Origin: Oxytricha trifallax
Lineage: Eukaryota > Ciliophora > Spirotrichea > Sporadotrichida > Oxytrichidae
DNA length: 64,000 nt
NCBI GenBank assembly: GCA_000711775.1
Contig: ARYC01025427.1
Coordinates: 1-64,000, forward strand
Direction of reading: 5' to 3'
The first letter of the stretch is position 1, and the number at the start of each line of letters is the position of its first letter. Below are positions 1 through 10,956 of this stretch, one piece after another. Below the pieces are notes generated by a model. The model worked only from the letters and a program-made list of their open reading frames with translations. It did no database searches and was not told the DNA's origin. The translations under genes and the position numbers were made by a program.

Positions 1-240
1 TGAACTTACATTTATATGAATATTTAATTCCATATATGTTTAATAGTTTAATGTTTGATTATTTAATTGTATTTATTTGGCACGTATCTCGAAATGATCA
101 AAATTTTGAGATACTTGCTGTTTAATTAGAATAAAAAAATATTTTTAAAATAGCGAGAATAAATGGTTAATTATTAAAATACATTCAGGAAATTGACTCT
201 ATTCTTACTTAATGACTCATTATAACTCATCTTGATTTTG

Positions 241-893
241 TAGTTGGTTTGTTCTTGCCAACGATGGAATGTACTAAAATTTTATTTCTAAGTCCAATAC
301 TCTGAGAAGAAAATAAAGCAATGAAAACTTAAGATGTGAAGTTTGCAGAGATTCCAAACTATCCCGAAATCTTCGTGACTAACTTATATGATGATGCTAT
401 GAATGACCCAGAGGTTTCGCTGTACCTGCCTACTAAGAAGCAGTTGTCAAATAAAATACTGAAAGAAACTATTTCTTTAGCATACTTGGAACAATTAAAG
501 GTGATTACTTGAAAGAAATTATTCGAGAATCTCATAAGAAAGGTATAGCATCTCTTCAGAAGATAAAGACAAACAAGGGATCAAGATAAGTGAGAACTGG
601 TTATCAGAGCTGTAGAAGCACCCTTATATTTCAAGTAAGATTTGTAGCTTAACTCTTTAGAAAAATCTGGTACAGGCAACTTTTTGATGAAGGAATAGAG
701 CAAGCTTCACAGAGAGAGAAAGTCGCAGACGAAGTATGAAGTTAGCAAGAGACTTTATTAAAATAATTAGCCGCCAGAGTCAATGAACATAGATGCTGGA
801 GCTGGCAGCAAGAGAAGAAACCTTGGAGGAGGAAAGCAAGAAGTAGAAGAAAAGAAAGAGAAGACAGCTCCCACGAAAGAGTTTTAAATGTGA
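241..893 (+). pseudogene. TBE 22-kDa gene remnant (TBE-A)
   Basis: Homologous to the 22-kDa gene of TBE-3 from its second exon on. The translation begins GLFLPTMECTKI and keeps the EIPNYPEI-like block near residue 40. An in-frame TGA (about 300) and at least one frameshift (about 465) break it. The second intron, GTAAGA...TTTAG, is 26 nt, exactly as in the other copies. The role of this protein in TBE biology is unknown. The C-terminal Lys/Glu-rich tail is recognisable before TGA at 891. Codon use (TAA/TAG as Gln) matches the family. Confidence 0.75.
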
Positions 894-1961
894 CTTAAAT
901 ATTCATTAACTTAACTCTAAAATTTATTTATATACATTCACTCTCCCTTCTTTAGCACACTTTTATGCTAATTATCAACTCTCTTAGCTGAACTATTTAT
1001 AAAATCGACTGCATCAATAGGTAGGACATACATCAGATGGTATAGCAGCAGTTTCTTATAATGACCTTTTAGTAAACCCCAGTAGAATTCAATTCCATTA
1101 AACTATGGACTGTAAAGTACGTTAACACTGGCGTTATTCTAAGTTGTTCAAAACTCTTCCTTGTATCTTTAGTCTTATGAACAGAAAGATTATCAAAAAA
1201 CAGTATAATCTCTTATTCAGGGTACTTCTCTCTCAGCTACTCTAAGAACTTAATATAATGCTCTGTCTTAATAGAGCGAAGATGAATAACATAAGTTTCT
1301 AAACCAGCATCCTCGCTAATACCTCCAAAAATTGCCATTGTTTATACATTGACTTTCTAGTCATATACTTCTATATTACTATGCCCCTTATACCAAGACT
1401 TCTAGATGAAAGTGTTGAACGTAAACACAGCCTCGTCAGCATGAACAAACTTAACATTATTCTATTAGGCTCTCTGCATTTAATTATAAATATATTAAAG
1501 TTGTTGTTATAAAATGACAAAGTGAAATCAATTACTCTCTTGATACGATTTAAACCTTTGTAAGAGATACCGTTTCATTTAAAAATGTTTGCAACAAATT
1601 ATGCAGAGATCTTTAACTAAGGGAACTGGCGGTGAAACACAATAGCAAGTTAGTCGAGAGAGAAGTGAGCCCAATACTTCAAAGTATTTTCATTAATAAG
1701 ATAGTCAATATGCTTCTATAGAAACTTTGACTTCCTCTTAGGCTAAGAATTCAGCTATTATTGCTTTAATTACACAGCTTTCAAGCAGTGAGAGCGAACA
1801 GTTGATGGACTTCGCTTTAAGAGCAGTGCAATAGACTTATAGTTCAGTACTGGTTTGACTTATTCACTATACATATCACATCCATAACGCAGTTTAAACA
1901 CTAAATCTATATACTTTTCATCATAAATAGACCCCAAAAGCTTGTTATTTTAGTCTCGCAT
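894..1961 (-). pseudogene. TBE transposase (42-kDa, DDE) remnant, TBE-A
   Basis: Minus-strand reading starts MRDQNNK (ATG at 1959-1961) and leads into GSIYDEKY. All three parts of the catalytic triad region are visible in the translation: VHADEAVF (first Asp), FFDNLSVHK (second Asp) and FNGIEFYW (Glu), the spacing expected of the Tc1/mariner-IS630 superfamily. The frame is interrupted by TGA codons and shifts, and the normal stop is lost, so this copy is inactive. It faces the 22-kDa remnant tail to tail. Confidence 0.8.
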
Positions 1962-1964
1962 TTA

Positions 1965-2042
1965 ATTAATAACCCCAACCCCTAACAAATTCCCTACAAA
2001 TCAAAGCACTTATAAACCTCATTAAGGGGTTTTGGGGTTTTG
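1965..2042. repeat. TBE-A right terminal inverted repeat
   Basis: About 78 bp ending in two G4T4 blocks. Closely resembles the terminal repeats of TBE-3 (shared AAATCAAAGCACTTATAAAC block). Its partner is outside the window or lost. Confidence 0.85.
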
Positions 2043-2415
2043 AATAGCGAATAAGCTTTGTATATGACACTAGTACAGATAACCAACCTCACATTCATAT
2101 ACTTTAAAAAGTTGTAAGTTATCTTAAATTTATTTTATAACATATTGGATAAGAGTGTGAAAAACTAGAACCTCCTTCGTGTTCTGTTCTCATAATGATT
2201 TCTCCTGATACTATTTTATCAAATGTTCAATGTCGACAGAGTTGACGTAATTACTCCTTAATAATACATGAGAGATTACACTTTCATAGCTACTGAGAGT
2301 GTCAATTAATACTTAATTGATAATGAAGGCTTTTAGAAAGGTATATCATTTAAAATAATATCACAAAAATTTAACCATATTAAGTTTAAATTGAATTTTA
2401 TTCGCCTCTTTTTTA
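2043..2415. other. Unassigned flank of TBE-A
   Basis: Between the TBE-A end and the next ORF. On the minus strand about 2190-2350 is open in the ciliate code for roughly 55 codons and reads like protein (SYESVISHVLLRSNYV), but this length is not improbable when only TGA stops. No family recognised. Confidence 0.3.
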
Positions 2416-2871
2416 ATGAATCTGATTATTTTGAGTTTTCTTGCTATGTTTTATCTCTATTGTAATACTTACAGGATCATGTTTGCTTATGTCCTATTCT
2501 TTATCACTAGTACATTCTTATAGGTAAATAATTTTACTTTTAAAATTTGGTAAATTAATTTAAATATAGAAAAATTTCTCTATAAGGAGACTAGAATGGT
2601 TTGCATTCTTCTACCCTGGACTCTTTCAATAATTGCTTCCTATCATGACGTGAATGATTTCCACTATTTAGGCAATGTAACCACATTTCTTTTAACTTTC
2701 ATTGAATACAAAGCAGCAAAATATCAAAAAATGCAATTGTTTATCTACTTTATATTTATTAATTAGTGGATAATGTTGTGCTTAGTACGTACTAATTACA
2801 TCAATGATTTAATTACTGGCATAATATTAGCCCATTACATGTACCAAATTGTATTATATTTTTAATATTGA
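2416..2871 (+). CDS. Multi-span membrane protein resembling sphingomyelin synthase / PAP2_C, catalytic His replaced
   Basis: A 151-codon ORF open in the ciliate code with no internal TGA. The N-terminus is hydrophobic (MNLIILSFLAMFYLYC), further hydrophobic segments follow, and two blocks look like the C1/C2 active-site motifs of the sphingomyelin-synthase-like PAP2_C family: NDFHYLGNVTTFLLTF, where the family has a Gly-His, and VRTNYINDLITGIILAH, where it has Arg-x-His-Tyr with a downstream Asp. In both the catalytic His reads Asn. These enzymes transfer a phospho-head group to ceramide or a related lipid; this copy should be inactive. A GT..AG stretch at about 2523-2568 could be an intron but removing it would break the frame. 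The family call is by eye. Confidence 0.5.
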
Positions 2872-2916
2872 TAGGAATATATGCTATTGTAGTTAGAAAA
2901 ATTTTATATTAAATTA

Positions 2917-3233
2917 ATCTTTAATATATACACTATAAAACTCAATAACTATACCAACGCGCTGAGAAATATAATATGTTCAGGACGATCTGGTCTTAGG
3001 TATTTAAGATAAAAGCAAAATATTACAGCCTTGTTAGTGCTGTGGATGGGCAACACATTTATGTGGAAGACTAATGTTATGAAAAAGAGAAAACAATTCT
3101 GAAAAACATGAATTGGGAGTACAAATACTTTTTCCATGTCTAAATTAAGTAAGAAAGTGAGAAGGATATTTTCTAAATTGGCAAACAAAACTACTATCCA
3201 CAAAAGGTTTCAAGTTTGATGAGACGTCTATGA
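2917..3233 (+). CDS. Coding segment, probably 3' part of the gene at 2416
   Basis: Open in the ciliate code to TGA at 3231-3233. Reads as a charged, soluble tail (AEKYNMFRTIWSQVFKIKA, then VDGQHIYVEDQCYEKEKT). It lies on the same strand just downstream of the membrane-protein ORF in a different frame, so an intron, a germline insert or a frameshift would have to join them. After the TGA the same frame stays protein-like to about 3470. Function not recognised. Confidence 0.45.
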
Positions 3234-3894
3234 TATTTGATAATCTGAGCTTAAATTCACAACTTTATATCTAAATTAATTAACCCCAGAGTTATTGTCA
3301 AAGTCAATTTAAAATAAATGATAGAAATCTTTAATTTGTTTTACATTATCTACTAAGTATTTTAAATGTTAAAATAAGTGAAACCTGAACATAAATTTCA
3401 GATATTATATATAGATTTAGAACTATAAATTAAGCATTACAATTATTATTTAACAACTTTAAACATCATTATTCTATGAATTCCTGTACTTTAAATATAT
3501 AATTTTAATTATAATGATTTGTCTCAAGATTATGTAAGTGTATAAAAGGCAAATATATATAAATCCAATTTTTACATTTGCATCATTAAATAATGTGAAT
3601 ATCTGTCATTATTACTAGATTATGTTTTATTTAAATATTGTAATAGTTTTAATTTTATTATTATTTATAGTAGTTTTTAAAGTTTAATTTCTTATATTGT
3701 CATATTGCTTATAAATTAATCCAAATCATAGTAATATTATCTACAAAATTAGTAAATAATATAAAAAATCTCTAAAAATATTATGAGTCTTTTCTAAAAT
3801 ATTTAAATAATAGACTTGTAAATATCTTGTTAAAAAATTTAGGGAACAAGCTATAGTAAACAATAATTTTAATAAAACTTCAAAATTTAATCGA

Positions 3895-4340
3895 ATTAAT
3901 TAGTTTCTTGTAATATTTTTATTGAGATATGATAAACTCTAAAGATCTTTGAATATGTTAAATGCTAACTTCCATTTTAGTTAAAGAATTCTTAAGTTTG
4001 TTTTTCATTAGTGTGCTCTTAATGCAATTTTCTTGGAGATCCAGATATTTTAAGTTCTTGTTAGTTTTTAAGATTCCAACTATTAATTTCACACATTTCT
4101 CTGTCAGTTTATTTGAAAAGATATTCACGGCTTCAACTTCACTTTAACATAGAGCTTTCAATTTAAAACTTAAATAAACAATTTTTTTGTTATTTTTGAT
4201 TCCATTATCTTCAAGTTTGTTGTTGGAAATGTGCTTAGTACTTTTGATACACTTAGCCAGTTCACTCAAATGCATAGCTGATAAATCTATAAATATTATA
4301 TAAACTACCTTAAAATCTTACTTTTATTGAGATATTAAAT
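3895..4340 (-). pseudogene. Leucine-rich-repeat protein remnant
   Basis: Minus-strand frame open for about 140 codons in the ciliate code. It contains typical LRR motifs: HLSELAKCIKSTKHISNNKL near the start and NLKYLDLQENCIKS near residue 110, spaced about as in RNI/NLRC3-type repeats. No signal peptide or other domain seen. Upstream (to about 4760) the minus strand stays protein-like but is interrupted. Likely a protein-interaction module; whether this is a retained somatic segment or a dead copy cannot be told from this sequence. Confidence 0.55.
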
Positions 4341-4918
4341 TTATGTCTTTGGTTTCATTTTTAATTATAGATGCCAGGCAATTTTTCTTTTTAATTTGTA
4401 TACTCTTGACCCCATCTTGAAACTGGAACTTGCCTGACTTTTTTATGTTTGCAAATAAATATCTTAAGGTAAAACTTCAAGATTTTACTTCTGATTTAGG
4501 TTTGCAACTATTTCCCAGTTGAGTAAGTTGAAGTCTAAGGTATACCTGAGCTTGTGTTTGAGCTTATAGAAATATTTAATTTAGAGTTGTTTAGAGTTTT
4601 TATCGTCAAATGATTTTATTGGGAATACTACTGGGACTAGAGAATCTTTAATGCTTTTATATCTTAATTCATATTGCTTTTAATTTAAGCAATAATATTA
4701 CAAGGGGAAGTTAACTCATTAATTGAAATGATTTTTAAGTTGAGACTACTTTCAGCATTTATAGATTAACTAATAATTTCAGTAATTTTTTCCTCCAAGA
4801 TAAGGTAAAAGGAGGCAAAAAAGATTTAGATGCCTTGGTTTAATCTTTGGTACTAAAGTCTTATTACTAGGGTCCATTTATCTTTGCAATATTTTACAAC
4901 TTCTTTTAAATACAATAG
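4341..4918. other. Unassigned stretch left of TBE-2
   Basis: Minus-strand LRR-like coding fades out. At 4790-4815 a short TCCTCC...GGAGG inverted motif recalls the repeat array between the divergent TBE genes. No 57-kDa gene or left terminus of TBE-2 is visible. Confidence 0.3.
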
Positions 4919-5560
4919 TGGGATTATTCCTTCCGACAATGGAAGGCAGCAAAATTGCATTCTTAAAAGCTATACTCTATGATTAGAAGTAATCCTTCAA
5001 AAGCAATGAGATTAAATTGATAAATAAATCAAACTACCCAGATATTTCAGTCTCTTATCTCTACGAGGATGCATTGGAAGATGAAGAATTTGTAGTTTAT
5101 CTTTAGAATAAAAAAGAAATCTCGCAAAAATGGTTCCAGAAAGGAGCTTCTTCTTAGGTGTTCTTGGCACTTAAAGAGAGTTATTTCAGAGAGATCATTG
5201 AACAAGCTCACATGAAACGCTACTCTATTTCTCTTGAAGTTTAAAAGAAGCAATGAATACTTATAAGCGAAGCTTGGCTTAGAGAACTTAAGAAGCATCC
5301 TTACCTCTCTAGTTATAATTGTTTCATATCTTTGTGGGAAAACCTGGAACTGGTAAATTCCAAATGAAAGAGCATGCAAAGGATCGCACGGAGAGAATCT
5401 CATAGACTAATATTGAAGTGAGCAAGAGACTTTATCAAGATTTTTAAAATATAGATGAAATGAAAATAGGTGAAAGAGCTGGCACTATGAGTCCAAGCAA
5501 GCCATAAGAGAAAAAAAAGAAAGAGAACCCAAATCCTTTTAAGAGCTCATTTAATATTTT
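4919..5560 (+). pseudogene. TBE 22-kDa gene remnant (TBE-2)
   Basis: Starts at the point corresponding to exon 2 of the intact gene; the translation runs GLFLPTMEGSKIAFLKA-like with one changed splice-flanking base. The second intron position is recognisable: 26 nt from GTTATA to TTTGTGG, where the AG acceptor has become GG, so this intron could no longer be spliced normally. Frame broken near 5145. No function left. Confidence 0.7.
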
Positions 5561-5564
5561 ATAT

Positions 5565-6640
5565 TTTTCATTAATTTAAATCTAAAACTTATTTATGAAA
5601 TTTATTCTTCCTTCTCTCACACAAATTGTTGTCTTTCTATACTCATTCTTTGCAGCTACTCTGAATCAAGCCTACTCTTCCTATAGGCAAGTCATGCATT
5701 AGGTGATACAGCAGCAGTTTCTTGAAGTGAGTCTTAATTTAACTCCAATAGAATTCGATTCAATTAAACTGTGGCTATAGGGAACGTTATATTCAGAAGT
5801 TATATTTAACTCTTCATAAGCTTTCTTAGATTCCTTAGTCTTATGAACTGATAATTTATAAACAAATAAGATGATCTCTTGATTGTTGTATTTTACTCTT
5901 AGCTATGCAAGAACAAAATATACTGCTCTCGCTTAATACAGCAAGGATGAATCTTTCTGATCTTGAATCTTCGCTAATACCAGCTAAAATTGCATGGGTA
6001 CAACCTTACTTTTTAGTCATAAGTTTCTATGTTATCATACTTCTTGTACCATGACTTATTAATAAAGGTGTTGAATGTAAACACAGCTTCATCAGCGTGA
6101 ATGAACTTGATGTTATTAGCAATAGCTCGCTGCATTTAATCATTTAAAGTTTAAATTATTAATATAAAATGGCACTGTAAAATCAATCACTCTCTTTTCT
6201 CTGTTGAAAGTCTTGAAAGTAATACCATTTCCACTATAAATGTAAGCAATATCCTAAAGTAGAGATACTAATGTCTGAAAACTTGCTATAAAAAATTATA
6301 GGTCGCTAGTCTAATGGAAAGTATGCCCAATATTTAAAAGTTTTAGAATCGTAGAAGTAATCAATATGAGCTTGAGTAAACTTTTGTTTTCTTGCATGAT
6401 GCTTTCAAGCGCCAGAAGTTAAATACTAAACAGCAAGTAAGCAGTGATACCTAACAATTGAGGCATTCTTGCATAATAGCTTTGCAATTACTGCGTAATT
6501 CAGTGCAGGTTTGATTTAGTCTATATTAATACTAGGACAATACCTAAGCTGCAACAGTAAATCTAAATATTTTTAATCATTAATAGACCCTAAATTTCGC
6601 TAATTCTATTTCTCAATTTGGAAAAAAAAAATTTGACATT
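5565..6640 (-). pseudogene. TBE transposase remnant (TBE-2)
   Basis: The HADEA block (first catalytic Asp, about 6095) and the block around the catalytic Glu (about 5755) are visible on the minus strand. In the last motif the Gly codon before Ile-Glu has become TGA (FN-stop-IEFYW). Other shifts occur. Inactive copy of a Tc1/IS630-type DDE enzyme. Confidence 0.7.
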
Positions 6641-6891
6641 ATTTTTCAACTAACCCCAATAAGACCACAACTATACCCTACAAATAAAATTACTAAAACA
6701 TCTTTTTAAGGGGTATTGAGGTTTTTTTTTGAATCTACAATTGATAAATCAAACCTAAATGTAATCACTTACCCGCTCTTAATCACTCCCTTAAAACAAA
6801 TGATCACAACTTCATAATAAAACAATATATAAATAAGTGTTATTATTTTAGATATACTTCATTATGGAGGAATTGCATAAGTATATGGTGA

Positions 6892-7480
6892 AAGTCACTT
6901 AACATCCTATAATTTGTAGTCCTGTCAGTTCTTATTTCTATAATAGTAGACTTTGCTTAAAAATTAGGTAGTTATCATTTACCATAACAAGAAGAGAAAG
7001 AATTGACAGAGATGCTGCTTTCATTTAACACAGACAATTTTCAAATTTATTACAGTTTTCTTGCTATTACCGAGAAAAATAAGTGCTTTGCAGTACCAAA
7101 GTCAATTTTTAATTATGATTGACAATGAAGATACAGTTGATGAAACTATATATTAGAGCAATTCTTTCGAATATTATATTAATCATAAATTATATGAAAA
7201 TTTATGTTTTGATTAGTTTTCTTTTTCAAATGTATAAAATTAGAACATCAAAGCATCTTCTGAGATACTAAGCAATAGTACTCTGAGAGACTAGCTGAGC
7301 GAGTTAGCAAAATGCAGAAGAACTTGATTCAAACTAAGGATTAGAGACAGATTAATTGCAGTAGGATTGAATACAAGGTATGGATAGATGATGTGGATTG
7401 AGTAAGAGAAGTATTTAGACTAATAGGGATTCTGCTCAGTAATTGAATTCAAATTAAGTCTTATATAATACATAGATGTT
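6892..7480 (+). pseudogene. Hypothetical coding remnant
   Basis: Two consecutive plus-strand frames read like one protein. 6892-7122 begins with a hydrophobic stretch (FVVLSVLISIIVDFAQKLG) and continues EEKELTEMLLSFNTDNFQIY. A +1 shift near 7117 leads to NEDTVDETIYQSNSFEYYIN. The second frame meets an in-frame TGA at 7325 but stays protein-like to about 7480. An overlapping ORF with ATG at 6864 is also open (84 codons) and is the less convincing alternative. Product not recognised; possibly one transmembrane segment then a soluble part. Confidence 0.4.
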
Positions 7481-7611
7481 ATTTAAAAAATTTATGGAAA
7501 TCTTTATTTTAGTCAACAATTTTTAATAATTCATTATAAACTTATCTTTTAAATTTATGGAAATGAATGGTTTCCAAATCCTATTGTTTATTGATAATTA
7601 AGTCTATTAAT
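7481..7611. other. Short AT-rich spacer
   Basis: Separates a plus-strand remnant from the 3' end of the minus-strand gene at 7612-8559. Nothing recognised. Confidence 0.3.
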
Positions 7612-8559
7612 TCAAATATATTCGTTCGACTCCAAAGTATCATATTCTTCAAGGTTTTTTCTCTCTCTTAATACGCGACTATTATAAAAGTTCAAACTCC
7701 AATTAAAGAAGATAAATTGACTTACTTATTCACTTAGTTCTTATTGTTCTGCTTACTAAGAACATTGATAAAGAATCCTTCTTGAATTACCTTCTTTTTA
7801 ATTACTAAAAACATATTGAATAAACAACTAGTTAAATATTTCATAGTTTGGGTGATAATATATTTTTATAATTCAGTAGAAAACTAACCAAGAGGTAACC
7901 TTTCAAGCTCAACAATATTGTAAAGGACTGAGCAGAAAACTGATTCTTCATCATATTTTTTCATAAGCAGATAGAGCAAAGCTTGATTGTGGAAAATATG
8001 GTGAGGCCAGTGATTTTCAATTTCTACAGGTAATTATCTAAACAAAGAAACAATAAATTTTCAGGCTATATTACTTAAATGGAATTTTGAAATTCTCTCG
8101 GGGTCCCAGTGCTTGTGGCCATTCAACAACTTATCCAATAAAAATACTTCCAAAAAAATAATTATTAATAAATTTCCATTATAATTTGTATATTATCTGC
8201 TTCTAGTCTTAAAAGAACTCAAATCAGTCAAGTCTGTGATTAGTGGAATATGCTGAATTTGAAAATTAAATCCCATTTTAGGTTTTTCTGAGCAGATAGA
8301 ATTTGAGATTGATTTAAGAGCATTCAAATAATGGAGAATGTAAAACTAAAATACGAAGATAAATAAAATAAACTTGCTTAAATAAACTAAAAAATACTGG
8401 GTATCATTTCTCGAGTTATTGAATGAAAACTAAATTTATATGCTTAAGTGGTAAATTCTTCTCATATATTTTTTTTAATTAAGTCATCAATTCTTCATAG
8501 CCTAATCTGCATTAAATCTCTTTGGAACACACACGGAAGCTTAAATTATTGAAGTTCAT
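7612..8559 (-). CDS. Hypothetical protein gene with two putative introns
   Basis: Minus-strand ATG at 8557-8559 opens MNFNNLSFRVCSKEIQ. The reading continues almost without interruption to TGA at 7612-7614 (...EEYDTLESNEYI). Two GT..AG introns, about 51 nt (around 8020-8075) and 29 nt (around 7700-7725, donor GTAAGT), restore one frame when removed, which supports a real gene. One in-frame TGA (after IQQLEK, near 8411) and an AT-rich patch near 8160-8200 are unexplained; the patch could be an eliminated insert. Roughly 290 residues, mixed hydrophobic/charged, containing NGHKHWDPERISKFHL and ENHWPHHIFHNQALLYLL. No family recognised. Confidence 0.55.
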
Positions 8560-8919
8560 GCTGTTTAGATTTTCTTCGCAGAAAAATTAAAATAATATTA
8601 TATATATAAGGATAATTCAATAACATATTTTAATATTGAAAGAAAATGCTTAAGTTATTAATTATTTTGACTTTTTCTCATTTTTTTCTAACTAATCCCT
8701 TATAATTATTTTTAATTATATTCTTAGCATTTTTCATTTTAACTAATAATAAATTCTGATCTTCAATAAATTTATAAATATTGTTTTATCTCGCAAAACA
8801 ATATTATTGATAAATTGTTTATAGATATTAAGTTTTTTTTTACACTTTTAACTAACATTTTATGTCATTTATAAATGTACTAAGGATCTAAATTCAATTT
8901 ATTACTTAATTCGTCTAGT
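8560..8919. other. AT-rich spacer
   Basis: About 85% A+T. No open frame with protein-like composition on either strand. Confidence 0.4.
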
Positions 8920-9672
8920 TCTGAAATCATCTGGGCCAGTCATCTACAACTGGTTAAGCAACTCATAATTTCTAAGTTCATTTAGACGCCAGATCTCTGA
9001 TGGCAGGCATTAAGTGTTTATCATATGATCGATATCGGTGTCATAAAGTCATAAATTCATAAAGTCATAAAGTTCCTTCCATCCTTTGAGAATTTTACGA
9101 CTTGACTTCTAATTGTTCGAACAACAGATATATTCTTGATGTAACTGGGTAAAACGATTAAAATATGAGATTTAAATCAAAGTTATTAAAATAATTCTGT
9201 GATTTCAATCTATTGAAAGACATGAAATTCATCCAAATATCAAATAAATAAGAACAAAATAACAGATTATTGTACATAATATGAAGACAATGAAGCTTTC
9301 AATAGGGACATAATTCTAAGGCACTGTGTAGCAGGTTAAACATCTCATCTTCTATAAGGATCGCATTAAATGTTAACTTAAGACAAGTCTGTTTTGTTAA
9401 TTTTTAATTTAATTGGATGGTTGATCCCTCTTATTCTATCGCAAAAGAATGCAATAAGTTTCATGAAATAGACAATTATTCTATATTCATTGGATCCCAA
9501 CTGCTTATCCCACTGGTTAACTATTTATAAAAATTTCTCCAGTCTTGAAATGTATTTTTAGTTTTCTCAATGCCTAAAGTCTCTACTAATTGCCTCTACC
9601 TCTCGATTTTGTCCCTTTTTCATTTATTTATAATATATATCAACGCTAATTCCATATTAATTTATTAATTTT
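8920..9672 (-). pseudogene. Continuation of minus-strand coding remnant, many TGA codons
   Basis: Downstream of the ORF at 9673-10224 and in another frame. A Ser-rich linker (SNSSSSSSRLDRDQND) is followed by DWRNFYKQLTSGISSWDP and EDEMFNLLHSALELCPY, all in one frame that crosses at least four TGA codons. Near 9040-9075 a short direct repeat (CATAAAGT units) coincides with loss of frame; a different frame then gives LPSEIWRLNELRNYELL. Probably one decayed gene together with 9673-10224. Product unknown. Confidence 0.4.
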
Positions 9673-10224
9673 TCAAATCATTCTGGTCCCTATCTAATCT
9701 TGATGAGCTACTTGAAGAGTTGCTTAGTCTAAAATTCTATCAATTAAATCACAGCGATTTCTTGGATCATGAGCACCTTAATAAATTCTAGACTTTGATA
9801 CCGATTAAGATAAACATCCTTATTTTTCTCTATAAAAACTTGCATTTTACACTGTGAAATTTCGATTGAATTCTAGCTGCTAAAAATTGTTTCGATCTTT
9901 GTTCACTGAGGAGCCTATTTGTTCTGCATCATCATCTTAATACTACTAAAATTTTAGATAATTATTTTTAAGCCTTATCATATTTTTGACTATTTGATAG
10001 TTAAATTTAATATATAAGTCTTCCTTGTTATTTTCTAGGTTAAAAGCCAATTTCTGATTCATATTAGGTGCATGAGTGCGATATATCAAAGGATTTCTAG
10101 CATTTGATTTTAAAATCCTTCCATGAATAAAATTAGATCTCAAGCTTCTCTTAATGTGGGTTTTAGTCTATTTTATAAAATTCTGATTTGAGCAAAATAA
10201 TTTTAGACTTTGTAATACTCTCTC
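9673..10224 (-). CDS. Hypothetical ORF, 183 codons open
   Basis: TGA-to-TGA open frame on the minus strand in the ciliate code, far longer than expected by chance here. Contains RNPLIYRTHAPNMNQKLAFN and a polar Gln/Asp-rich stretch (QQYQDDDAEQIGSS). An ATG lies at 10141-10143, but the frame is protein-like above it too. It shifts frame into the remnant below, so it is probably an internal part of a larger, broken gene. No domain recognised; composition suggests a soluble protein with low-complexity linkers. Confidence 0.45.
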
Positions 10225-10640
10225 TCATTATTCATGTAAGTCTTCTTGACAGCAGTGTAGGATCTCAAGTAAGTGTTTTACCTACTTCCCATATAGCTAC
10301 CACCATATATACTTTAGTCGCGACTGTGGCATTCAATAGTTTTTCTATCTGAAGAGTTTCTAAGCAAGTGATTCTTAATTCATCAACTTTAAAAGCTGAG
10401 TCTCTCATTATTTCTTAAAACCTTTATTGAGAGTGTGTAAAGATGTCTAATCTCTACCACTTAATCTAAATGGTCCAAGGTTGAAGAGTAGTCGAAAGAA
10501 TGGAGCTTTGATTAAGAATTTGAGAGAAGAGCCCAGAAGTTATCCTCTACAAAGGTTTTGACTTGACCATTTAACATTTTCTCACCCTAATTTCAATTTC
10601 TGAACTCATTTTATCCATAATAATCTGTATATTTTTTTTA
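10225..10640 (-). pseudogene. Upstream coding remnant
   Basis: Minus strand from ATG at about 10619 (MDKMSSEIEIRVRK). Two frames compete: one gives KVDELRITCLETLQIEKLLN toward 10290, the other GSSLKFLIKAPFFRLLFNLG. Frame changes suggest decay or inserts. Probably the 5' part of the gene continuing at 9673-10224. Function unknown. Confidence 0.3.
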
Positions 10641-10689
10641 ATTAAGCAAATATTTTCTCAGAGTTATGTTTTAAATTTTGCAAGTTAAA

Positions 10690-10860
10690 TGAACATATCA
10701 TTGTTGTTGAACCCATCTATTGAATATTGTGTGTTTAGATAGATTAGATGAATCCTTTTAAAGTTCTATAACCCCCTGACTAAACACACAACATCTCAGC
10801 ATGTTCTCCTCTGTTATAAACCTAAGTTTCTTCCTGGAAACAAAATAGTTATAATAATTT
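10690..10860 (-). CDS. Possible 3' exon downstream of pyruvate-kinase homologue
   Basis: Begins after a good acceptor (TTTTGTTTCCAG) at about 10840. Reads KLRFITEENMLRCCVFSQGV and ends TGA near 10700. May be a C-terminal extension of the gene at 10957-12672 or a separate fragment. No family recognised. Confidence 0.35.
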
Positions 10861-10956
10861 GAACATTTTCAATAAGAAATATTTAAGATTTTATCATATT
10901 AAAAAGAATATATGATTTACTATTTAATAACTTTTGAGAAATTGATTAAACTGTGA

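Larger units (their letters stand above)
1..2042 (+). mobile_element. TBE-A: right-hand part of a decayed telomere-bearing transposon
   Basis: The right end is a 17-bp GGGGTTTTGGGGTTTTG terminus (2026-2042) followed by AAT, the usual TBE target motif. Reading left from that end there is a transposase-like frame on the minus strand and a 22-kDa-like frame on the plus strand, the same order as in the complete copy at 54947-59065. The left half (57-kDa gene and left terminus) is not in the window: it either lies upstream or is lost. Both genes are broken. The first 240 bases show only faint similarity to exon 1 of the 22-kDa gene. Confidence 0.85.
4919..6731 (+). mobile_element. TBE-2: old, truncated TBE
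   Basis: Contains a 22-kDa remnant (plus) and transposase remnant (minus) in TBE order and ends in a worn terminus, GGGGTATTGAGG plus a T-run (6710-6731), followed by AAT. The 57-kDa gene and left terminus are missing. More diverged than TBE-A, with several TGA codons and indels. Confidence 0.8.
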
